The notes beneath the pieces were generated by a model. It ran no database searches and was not told where the DNA came from. It saw nothing but the letters and a program-made list of their open reading frames with translations. A stretch of 64,000 nt of DNA from Pseudomonas lijiangensis (lineage in GTDB: Bacteria; Pseudomonadota; Gammaproteobacteria; Pseudomonadales; Pseudomonadaceae): NCBI RefSeq assembly GCF_018968705.1, contig NZ_CP076668.1, positions 496,001 through 560,000 on the forward strand. Direction: 5' to 3'. Of this stretch, positions 57,341 to 64,000 are shown piece after piece (position 1 is the stretch's first letter; each line of letters opens with the position of its first letter). The translations under genes and the position numbers were made by a program.

Positions 57341-59986
57341 TTAACAGTCCAGTGGGTTGCGTTTTTCAGGATCGATACCGAACTTGGCAATGGCTTCAGC
57401 CACGACTTTAGGTTCGATGTCGCCACGGTCAGCCAAGGCTTCCAGGGCTGCCAGCACCACGAAGTTACGGTCGACTTCGAAGAAGTGACGCAGCTTGCGG
57501 CGGCTGTCGCTACGGCCGAAACCGTCGGTGCCCAGCACTTTGTATTCCTTGGACGGAACCCACTGACGGATCTGGTCAGCGAACAGCTTCATGTAGTCGG
57601 TGGAGGCGATGACCGGACCTTTACGGCCGCTCAGGCACTGCTCGACGTAAGTCTGCTTCGGCTTCTGGCCAGGGTGCAGACGGTTGGAGCGTTCTACCGC
57701 CAGGCCGTCACGACGCAGTTCGTTGAAGCTGGTGACGCTCCAGACGTCGGCGCCGATGTTGAACTCGTCGCGCAGGATCTTCGCCGCTTCGCGGACTTCA
57801 CGCAGGATGGTGCCCGAGCCCAGCAACTGGACGTGGTGAGCAGCAGCCTTGGTGTCTTCTTCGAGCAGGTACATGCCCTTGATGATGCCTTCCTCGGCGC
57901 CGGCCGGAATGGCTGGCTGGGTGTAGGCTTCGTTCATCACGGTGATGTAGTAGAAGATGTCCTGTTGTTCTTCGGTCATCTTCTTCATGCCGTCCTGGAT
58001 GATCACCGCCAGCTCGTAGCCGTAGGTTGGATCATAGGTGCGGCAGTTAGGCACGGTGGCGGCCAGGATGTGGCTGTGACCGTCTTCGTGCTGCAGGCCT
58101 TCGCCGTTCAGCGTGGTACGGCCGGCAGTGCCGCCGATCAGGAAGCCACGGGTGCGGCTGTCGCCAGCGGCCCATGCCAGATCGCCAATACGCTGGAAGC
58201 CGAACATCGAGTAGAAGATGTAGAACGGCAGCATCGGCTGGTTGTGGTTGCTGTACGAAGTACCGGCAGCGATGAACGACGACATGGCGCCCGCTTCGTT
58301 GATGCCTTCTTCGAGGATCTGGCCCTTCTTGTCTTCGCGGTAGAACATCACCTGATCTTTATCGACTGGCTCGTAGAGCTGGCCGACGGACGAGTAGATG
58401 CCCAACTGACGGAACATGCCTTCCATACCGAAGGTACGGGCTTCGTCCGGGATGATCGGAACGATGCGCTGGCCGATTTCCTTGTCCTTGACCAGTTGCG
58501 CCAGGATGCGCACGAAGGCCATGGTGGTGGAGATTTCGCGGTCGCCCGAGCCGTCCAGAATCGCTTTCAGCGTTTCCAGTGGTGGCGTCGGGATGCTGAT
58601 GCTCTTGGCGCGGCGCTGAGGTACGAAACCACCCAGGGCGCTGCGGCGCTCGGCCAGGTACTTGGCTTCGGCGCTACCTTCTTCCGGACGGAAGAACGGC
58701 AGGTTTTCCAGCTCGGAGTCCTTGATCGGCACGTCGAAGCGGTCACGGAAGTGACGCAGGCTGTCGACATCGACTTTCTTGGTGTTGTGCGCGGTGTTCT
58801 TGGCTTCGCCTGCACCGGTACCGTAACCCTTGATGGTCTTGGCCAGGATGACAGTCGGCTGGTCTTTGTGGTTGACCGCCTGATGGTAGGCCGCGTAGAC
58901 CTTGTACGGGTCGTGACCACCGCGGTTGAGTTTCCAGATCTCGTCGTCGGACAGGTCTTCGACCATGGCCTTGAGTTCAGGCGTGTTGAAGAAGTGCTCG
59001 CGAACGAACGCTCCGTCTTTTGCCTTGTAGTTCTGGTACTCGCCGTCGATGACTTCGTCCATGCGGCGTTGCAGGGCACCGTTGGTGTCCTTGGCCAGCA
59101 GTGGGTCCCAGAAACGGCCCCAGATGACCTTGTTGACGTTCCACTGGGCACCACGGAACACGCCTTCGAGTTCCTGGATGATCTTGGCGTTGCCGCGAAC
59201 CGGGCCGTCGAGGCGCTGCAGGTTGCAGTTGATGACGAAGATCAGGTTGTCCAGCTTCTCGCGACCGGCCAGAGCGATTGCGCCCAGGGATTCCGGCTCG
59301 TCGGTCTCGCCGTCGCCCAGGAAGCACCAGACCTTCTGCTTGCCTGCCGGGATGTAGCCGCGGTTTTCCAGGTACTTCATGAAGCGCGCCTGGTAGATCG
59401 CCTGGATCGGGCCCAGACCCATGGATACGGTCGGGAACTGCCAGAAATCAGGCATCAGCCATGGGTGCGGGTACGAGGACAGGCCGTTGCCGTCGACTTC
59501 CTGACGGAAGTTGTTCATCTGGTCTTCGCTGATGCGGCCTTCGAGGAACGCACGGGCATAGACGCCTGGGGAGGCGTGGCCCTGGAAGTAGATCAGGTCG
59601 CCGCCGTGCTCGTCGGTCGGGGCCTGGAAGAAGTAGTTGAAACCGATGTCATACAGCGTCGCGCTGGAAGCGAAGCTGGAGATGTGACCGCCCAGGTCCG
59701 GGTCGTTCAGGTTGGTCTTGACGACCATTGCCAATGCGTTCCAGCGTACCAGCGAGCGAATGCGGCGTTCCATGAACAGGTCGCCAGGCATGCGTGCTTC
59801 GTGAGTAACCGGAATGGTGTTGCGGTATGGCGTGGTGATGGCGTACGGCAGCTGCGAACCACTTCTAGTGGCCAGCTCGCCCATACGGGTCATCAGGTAA
59901 TGAGCACGGTCTTCGCCTTCTTTGTCGAGAACCGATTCCAGGGCGTCCAGCCATTCCTGGGTTTCGACGGGATCGAGGTCTTGCAT
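57341..59986 (-). CDS. aceE: Pyruvate dehydrogenase complex E1 component
   Basis: An 881-residue homodimeric thiamine-diphosphate enzyme that decarboxylates pyruvate and acetylates the E2 lipoyl groups. Motifs: FFQAPTDEHGGDLIYFQGHASPG, cofactor motif GDGETDEPESLGAIALAGRE…NLIFVINCN, and GYGTGAGEAKNTAHNTKK. The end GIDPEKRNPLDC is typical. TGGAGCAAGCC precedes the start. It leads the aceEF operon from the GntR-like operator region. Confidence 0.97.
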   Translation of the reverse strand: MQDLDPVETQEWLDALESVLDKEGEDRAHYLMTRMGELATRSGSQLPYAITTPYRNTIPVTHEARMPGDLFMERRIRSLVRWNALAMVVKTNLNDPDLGGHISSFASSATLYDIGFNYFFQAPTDEHGGDLIYFQGHASPGVYARAFLEGRISEDQMNNFRQEVDGNGLSSYPHPWLMPDFWQFPTVSMGLGPIQAIYQARFMKYLENRGYIPAGKQKVWCFLGDGETDEPESLGAIALAGREKLDNLIFVINCNLQRLDGPVRGNAKIIQELEGVFRGAQWNVNKVIWGRFWDPLLAKDTNGALQRRMDEVIDGEYQNYKAKDGAFVREHFFNTPELKAMVEDLSDDEIWKLNRGGHDPYKVYAAYHQAVNHKDQPTVILAKTIKGYGTGAGEAKNTAHNTKKVDVDSLRHFRDRFDVPIKDSELENLPFFRPEEGSAEAKYLAERRSALGGFVPQRRAKSISIPTPPLETLKAILDGSGDREISTTMAFVRILAQLVKDKEIGQRIVPIIPDEARTFGMEGMFRQLGIYSSVGQLYEPVDKDQVMFYREDKKGQILEEGINEAGAMSSFIAAGTSYSNHNQPMLPFYIFYSMFGFQRIGDLAWAAGDSRTRGFLIGGTAGRTTLNGEGLQHEDGHSHILAATVPNCRTYDPTYGYELAVIIQDGMKKMTEEQQDIFYYITVMNEAYTQPAIPAGAEEGIIKGMYLLEEDTKAAAHHVQLLGSGTILREVREAAKILRDEFNIGADVWSVTSFNELRRDGLAVERSNRLHPGQKPKQTYVEQCLSGRKGPVIASTDYMKLFADQIRQWVPSKEYKVLGTDGFGRSDSRRKLRHFFEVDRNFVVLAALEALADRGDIEPKVVAEAIAKFGIDPEKRNPLDC

Positions 59987-60098
59987 GGCTTGCTCCAGGG
60001 CGGAAAGGCTTCCAGAATCGGTTGCCTGAGTTTGCGACTGGCCTTGTGGGCAGACGACATAAAATTCTTGGATTACCGGAGGGTTGTTCCGGCGGCGT

Positions 60099-60113
60099 GT
60101 AGTTTTACTACAA
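60099..60113. promoter_or_regulatory. GntR/FadR-type operator 1 before aceE
   Basis: TGTAGTTTTACTACA is a palindrome with 6-bp arms and contains the T-GT-N3-AC-A pattern of FadR-subfamily GntR regulators such as PdhR. It lies 113 bp upstream of aceE. Confidence 0.5.
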
Positions 60114-60149
60114 ATCGACGACCATTTCAGCCCTTCGAGTTACATGCTC

Positions 60150-60164
60150 AGTAGTAAAACTACA
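60150..60164. promoter_or_regulatory. GntR/FadR-type operator 2 before aceE
   Basis: AGTAGTAAAACTACA repeats operator 1 in inverted orientation with one mismatch, 51 bp further from aceE, about five helical turns. Paired sites suggest cooperative binding or looping. Confidence 0.5.
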
Positions 60165-60370
60165 GAGAAGCGACCAAATCGCTCCTGTCGTGTTGTGAGA
60201 TAAAACGTTACCGTTGATGCGAATTTTATAATTTAGAGTGAAAAATTGGTGTTTTCTGCTAGCGATTCAGATTTTTCAGCAATTTATAACTTTTGTTCTA
60301 CATTCGGCGGTTGCGCATGAAACTTGCGGACATGGCAGGTAGCCCATTGCACGCCGATCAAGGATAGACC
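60165..60370. other. AT-rich upstream region of glnE
   Basis: The part near 60,210-60,300 is clearly AT-rich (AATTTTATAATTTAGAGTG…) and should hold promoters of the divergent aceE and glnE. No gene is seen. Confidence 0.5.
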
Positions 60371-63328
60371 ATGAGCCTACCTTCGCTGGCCGATTTTCCG
60401 GCCATCCTGCTGCCTTTAGTTACCCGTGCACAACAGACATTTCGTACAGCGCTGGCTGCGTTGCAAGACGATTCGCTGGCCTCTTTCGAGGCCTGGCCCG
60501 AGTCGCGCCGCAAGGCGTTCGATCGTGTCTGTGCATCCAGCGACTTCGTCACCGAACAGGTTTGCCGCGACCCTCGCATGTTGCTGGAGCTGGCGGAGTC
60601 TGGCGAACTGGAGCGCAGTTTCAGCGCGGGCGAACTGCGCGGGCAAATCGCTGCCGCCGTACAGGCTGCCAGCAGCGATGATGAACTGGGGCGTAATCTA
60701 CGTCGCCAGCGCATGCGTCAGCAAGTGCGGATTATCTGGCGCGATCTTACCCGTCAGGCAGAACTGATCGAAACCTGCCGTGATCTGTCCGAGATGGCAG
60801 ATGGCTCCATCGATCTGGCGTATCAATGGCTGTATGAGCGTCACTGCCAGTTGCTCGGTACCCCGACCGGGCGCCGCACCGGTCAGCCACAGCATATGGT
60901 CATCCTCGGCATGGGCAAGCTGGGGGCGGTGGAGTTGAACCTGTCTTCGGACATCGACCTGATCTTCGCTTACCCCGAAGGCGGTGAAACGGTGGGCGCC
61001 AAACGCGCGCTGGATAACCAGGAGTTCTTCATTCGTCTGGGGCAACGGCTGATCAAGGCACTGGACCCGGTGACCGTCGACGGCTTCGTGTTCCGCGTCG
61101 ACATGCGTCTGCGGCCTTACGGTTCATCCGGGGCGCTGGTGCTGAGCTTCAATGCGCTGGAGCAGTATTACCAGGATCAGGGCCGTGACTGGGAACGCTA
61201 CGCCATGATCAAGGCTCGCGTCGTGGGCGGCGATCAAACGGCTGGCGAGCAACTGCTGCAAATGCTGCGTCCGTTCGTGTACCGCCGTTACCTGGACTTC
61301 TCTGCCATCGAAGCGCTGCGCACCATGAAGCAGTTGATCCAGCAGGAAGTGCGGCGCAAGGGCATGGCCGAGAACATCAAGCTGGGCGCTGGCGGTATTC
61401 GAGAAGTGGAATTCATTGCCCAGGCCTTCCAGCTGATTCACGGCGGTCGTGACCTGAGCCTGCAGCAGCGCCCGCTGTTCAAGGTGCTTAAAACCCTTGA
61501 AGGCCAGGGCTATCTGCCTTCTGCCGTCACCGACGAATTGCGCGAAGGTTACGAATTCCTGCGCTACACCGAACATGCCATCCAGGCTATTGCCGACCGC
61601 CAGACCCAGATGCTGCCGGACAACGAGCAGGATCAGGCGCGCATTGCTTTTATGCTGGGCTTTGCCGACTGGTCGGCCTTCCATGAGCAACTGATGCATT
61701 GGCGCAATCGGGTTTCATGGCATTTCCGTCAGGTGATTGCCGACCCGGATTCCGATGCCGATGACGAGCAGCAGGATGACGATGAAGTCATCGTGGGCGG
61801 TGAATGGTTGCCGCTGTGGCAAGAGTCTCAGGATGAAGAGGCGGCGTGCCGTCAGTTGTCCCAGGCCGGTTTTGTCGATGCCGACAAGGCTATCCGGCAA
61901 CTGGCCAACCTGCGCGGCAGCCCGCAGTTGCGTTCGATGCAGCGCCTGGGGCGCGAGCGTCTGGATGCTTTCATTCCCCGTCTGCTGGCCCAGGCGGTCG
62001 AACATGAAAGCCCGGATCTGGTCATTGAGCGGGTATTGCCGCTGGTCGAAGCGGTAGCCCGGCGTTCGGCTTATCTGGTGCTGCTCACGGAAAACCCCGA
62101 TGCCTTGCGGCGCTTGCTGACGTTATGTGCGGCCAGTCCCTGGATTGCCGAGCAGATTGCCCGCTTCCCGTTGCTGCTGGACGAATTGCTCAATGAAGGT
62201 CGTCTGTTCAATCCGCCGCTGGCGCCGGAGCTGGCGGCCGAGCTGCAGGAACGGCTGATCCGTATCCCCGAGGACGATCTGGAGCAGCAGATGGAGGCTT
62301 TGCGGCACTTCAAGCTGGCCCATCGTCTGCGAGTGGCGGCGTCCGAGATTTCTGGCAGTTTGCCGTTGATGAAGGTCAGTGATTACCTGACCTGGCTGGC
62401 CGAGGCGATTCTGGAGCAGGTCCTGGCCCTGGCCTGGCGACATACCGTTGCCCGACATGGCACGCCTTCGCGTCCAGACGGCAGTCTGTGCGATCCGAGT
62501 TTTGTCATCGTCGGTTACGGCAAGGTGGGCGGCATCGAGCTGGGACATGGCTCGGACCTGGATCTGGTGTTCATTCATGATGGCGACCCGCAGACCGAAA
62601 CCGATGGCGCCAAGCCCATCGACGGGGCGCAGTTCTTCACTCGTCTGGGCCAGCGCATCATCCACTTGCTGACGACCCAGACCAACTCCGGCCAGCTTTA
62701 TGAAGTCGATATGCGGCTGCGGCCCTCCGGGGCGTCTGGCCTGTTGGTCAGTTCGCTTGGGGCTTTTGGCCGCTATCAGGAAAATGAAGCCTGGACCTGG
62801 GAACATCAGGCACTGGTGCGTGCCCGGGTGCTGGTCGGCAGCCCTGATGTGGGCAACGAGTTCGGCAAGGTCCGGGCCACGGTGTTGGGGCGCGAGCGCG
62901 ATCTGGACAAGCTTCGTGCAGAAGTCAGCGAGATGCGCGCCAAGATGCGCGACAGCCTGGGGACTAAACTGACGGTGGCGGGAACGGCGGCCAATGCTTT
63001 CGATCCGGCCATGGTGTTCGACCTCAAGCAGGATGCCGGTGGTATCGTCGATATCGAATTTATGGTGCAATACGCGGCCTTGGCGTGGTCCAGAGAGCAT
63101 CCCGCCCTGCTGCGCTACACCGATAACATTCGTATTCTCGAAGGTCTTGAAGAGGCCGGGTTGCTGCCTGATGTCGATGCCAGCCTGCTGCGCGAAGCCT
63201 ATAAGGCATACCGCGCAGCGGCGCACCGTCAGGCCTTGCAGAACCAGGCCGGGACAGTGGCCGGAGATCAGTTTGAAGTCGAGCGGCGCGAAGTGATGCG
63301 GATCTGGGCAGGTTTGGGACTGACCTGA
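60371..63328 (+). CDS. glnE: Bifunctional glutamine synthetase adenylyltransferase/deadenylase
   Basis: A 985-residue enzyme controlling glutamine synthetase by adding and removing AMP. Two nucleotidyltransferase domains are visible: ILGMGKLGAVELNLSSDIDL in the N-terminal deadenylase half and GYGKVGGIELGHGSDLDLVF in the C-terminal adenylase half, each with a following RVDMRLRPYGSSG or EVDMRLRPSGASG block. The start follows AAGGATAGACC. It is divergent from aceE and followed by a REP pair and the waaF stem-loop. Confidence 0.97.
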   Translation: MSLPSLADFPAILLPLVTRAQQTFRTALAALQDDSLASFEAWPESRRKAFDRVCASSDFVTEQVCRDPRMLLELAESGELERSFSAGELRGQIAAAVQAASSDDELGRNLRRQRMRQQVRIIWRDLTRQAELIETCRDLSEMADGSIDLAYQWLYERHCQLLGTPTGRRTGQPQHMVILGMGKLGAVELNLSSDIDLIFAYPEGGETVGAKRALDNQEFFIRLGQRLIKALDPVTVDGFVFRVDMRLRPYGSSGALVLSFNALEQYYQDQGRDWERYAMIKARVVGGDQTAGEQLLQMLRPFVYRRYLDFSAIEALRTMKQLIQQEVRRKGMAENIKLGAGGIREVEFIAQAFQLIHGGRDLSLQQRPLFKVLKTLEGQGYLPSAVTDELREGYEFLRYTEHAIQAIADRQTQMLPDNEQDQARIAFMLGFADWSAFHEQLMHWRNRVSWHFRQVIADPDSDADDEQQDDDEVIVGGEWLPLWQESQDEEAACRQLSQAGFVDADKAIRQLANLRGSPQLRSMQRLGRERLDAFIPRLLAQAVEHESPDLVIERVLPLVEAVARRSAYLVLLTENPDALRRLLTLCAASPWIAEQIARFPLLLDELLNEGRLFNPPLAPELAAELQERLIRIPEDDLEQQMEALRHFKLAHRLRVAASEISGSLPLMKVSDYLTWLAEAILEQVLALAWRHTVARHGTPSRPDGSLCDPSFVIVGYGKVGGIELGHGSDLDLVFIHDGDPQTETDGAKPIDGAQFFTRLGQRIIHLLTTQTNSGQLYEVDMRLRPSGASGLLVSSLGAFGRYQENEAWTWEHQALVRARVLVGSPDVGNEFGKVRATVLGRERDLDKLRAEVSEMRAKMRDSLGTKLTVAGTAANAFDPAMVFDLKQDAGGIVDIEFMVQYAALAWSREHPALLRYTDNIRILEGLEEAGLLPDVDASLLREAYKAYRAAAHRQALQNQAGTVAGDQFEVERREVMRIWAGLGLT

Positions 63329-63334
63329 ACCATC

Positions 63335-63438
63335 TTGTAGGAGGCAGCTTGCTGGCGAAGTCGCCAGCAAGCTGCCTCCCACAAAGTAATTTATGCCTTA
63401 GCTGATGGCATTGTTGTAGGAGCGGATTCATCCGCGAA
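63335..63438. repeat. Compact REP pair (copy 4) plus a second-class REP
   Basis: 63335-63384 has the GGAGGCAGCTTGCTGGCGA arms joined through AAG with almost no interior. The tail CTTAGCTGATGGCATT follows. A REP of the other class (TAGGAGCGGATTCATCCGCG) lies at 63414-63438. Confidence 0.82.
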
Positions 63439-63479
63439 GGGACGTTCCTGCGTTTATCAAACGCTATATATAGCTATGA

Positions 63480-63540
63480 CAGGGAGGCGTCAGGTTGTGT
63501 GGGAAGGTCACGCAATCTGAAAGCCTCCCTGGCTGTTTTT
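63480..63540 (+). terminator. Stem-loop with T run directly before waaF
   Basis: Outer stem CAGGGAGGC (63480-63488) with GCCTCCCTG (63523-63531). Inside, CAGGTTGTGTG pairs along its whole length with CACGCAATCTG using two G-U pairs around a 7-base loop. GGCTGTTTTT follows. It looks like a Rho-independent terminator or RNA-level attenuator; the T run ends 9 bases before the waaF ATG. Confidence 0.6.
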
Positions 63541-63549
63541 GGATCGAGC

Positions 63550-64000
63550 ATGAAAATTTTGATCGTTGGGCCTAGCTGGGTCGGTGACATGGTGATGGCG
63601 CAAACGCTGTTCCAGTGTCTGAAGCAGCGTCATCCTGAGTGCGAAATCGATGTGCTGGCTCCGGAGTGGAGCCGTCCGCTTCTGGAGCGCATGCCTGAAG
63701 TGCGTGCTGCCTTGAGTTTTCCGCTGGGGCACGGCGCGCTGGAACTGTCGACCCGACGCCGGATCGGCAAGTCCCTGGCCGGTCAGTACGATCAGGCCAT
63801 TCTGCTGCCCAACTCCCTGAAGTCGGCGTTGGTACCTTTTTTTGCCGACATTCCCAAGCGCACTGGCTGGCGAGGCGAGTTCCGCTATGGCCTGCTCAAC
63901 GACGTGCGGATCCTGGACAAGCAGCGCTATCCCCTGATGATCGAGCGTTTCATGGCCATGGCATTCGACAAGGGCGCTGAATTGCCGCGCCCTTATCCCA
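63550..64000 (+). CDS. waaF: ADP-heptose:LPS heptosyltransferase II (5' part, runs off window)
   Basis: The first 150 codons of a glycosyltransferase that adds the second heptose to the lipopolysaccharide inner core. It begins MKILIVGPSWVGDMVMAQTL, the WaaF signature, and continues with LAPEWSRPLLERMPEV, YDQAILLPNSLKSALVPFF and RTGWRGEFRYGLLNDVR. No stop occurs before base 64000. The start follows GGATCGAG. It lies 221 bp after glnE, with the stem-loop in between. Confidence 0.93.
   Translation, partial: MKILIVGPSWVGDMVMAQTLFQCLKQRHPECEIDVLAPEWSRPLLERMPEVRAALSFPLGHGALELSTRRRIGKSLAGQYDQAILLPNSLKSALVPFFADIPKRTGWRGEFRYGLLNDVRILDKQRYPLMIERFMAMAFDKGAELPRPYP

Noticed and set aside
57485..60154. 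889-codon forward open frame opposite aceE
   Set aside because: Antisense shadow; aceE has strong motifs throughout.

Overview
The window is Pseudomonas chromosome. Codon use is GC-rich, the promoter and repeat style (GTAGGAGC- and GTGGGAGG-type REP hairpins) is that of the genus, and two gene blocks match P. aeruginosa gene order as I remember it: aceE-aceF-dipA-msrA beside glnE and waaF, and arsR/methyltransferase-metK-tktA-epd-pgk-fda. A fluorescens/syringae/putida-type species is more likely than P. aeruginosa. This is recall of synteny; no search was run.

Layout. 0-11 kb: an alanine aminotransferase (alaC), then a sarcosine-to-formate operon (glyA, soxBDAG, purU, fdhA). 11-14 kb: a DUF2780 protein, a membrane acyltransferase, a retropepsin-like protease and a GST-like protein. 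14.1-15.2 kb: an IS110-family element inserted in a REP sequence. 15.3-20.6 kb: a reverse-strand iron-uptake operon with a FecI-type sigma factor, FecR-type regulator, TonB receptor, PepSY protein and tiny membrane protein (fox-like). 20.8-27.1 kb: DeoR regulator, DMT and LysE transporters, MAPEG protein, cytochrome c', DUF1090 protein, the secreted-type DNA ligase LigB, and a secreted protein built of exact 20-residue repeats. 27.4-36.5 kb: metK and its ArsR-methyltransferase regulator, tktA, epd, pgk, three small lipoproteins and class II aldolase. 36.6-49 kb: two small proteins, then the glycine betaine/dimethylglycine genes (degenerate M19 dipeptidase, V4R-like protein, dgcA, dgcB, etfA, etfB, gbcA, gbcB). 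49-64 kb: a YncE-like beta-propeller in an AT-richer patch, rlmJ, msrA, dipA, aceF, aceE, glnE and the start of waaF.

How the genes work together. GbcAB demethylates glycine betaine to dimethylglycine. DgcAB, with its private flavoprotein (EtfAB-type), converts that to sarcosine. SoxBDAG converts sarcosine to glycine, and GlyA makes serine. PurU and FdhA handle the one-carbon units. Both halves of the pathway lie in this window, about 27 kb apart.

The most unusual signal is a cluster of eight perfect DnaA-box 9-mers (TTATCCACA on either strand) in 2.2 kb at 44,006-46,171. It includes a gene-free AT-rich stretch between etfB and gbcA with repeated box-plus-AT-tract units. I propose a DnaA-binding (datA/DARS-like or cryptic origin-like) locus. 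Other items are a 13-bp-arm palindrome upstream of the ArsR-methyltransferase gene, paired GntR-like operators before aceE, a terminator-like stem-loop ending 9 bases before the waaF start codon, and the 20-residue repeat protein. No rRNA, tRNA or CRISPR was seen.
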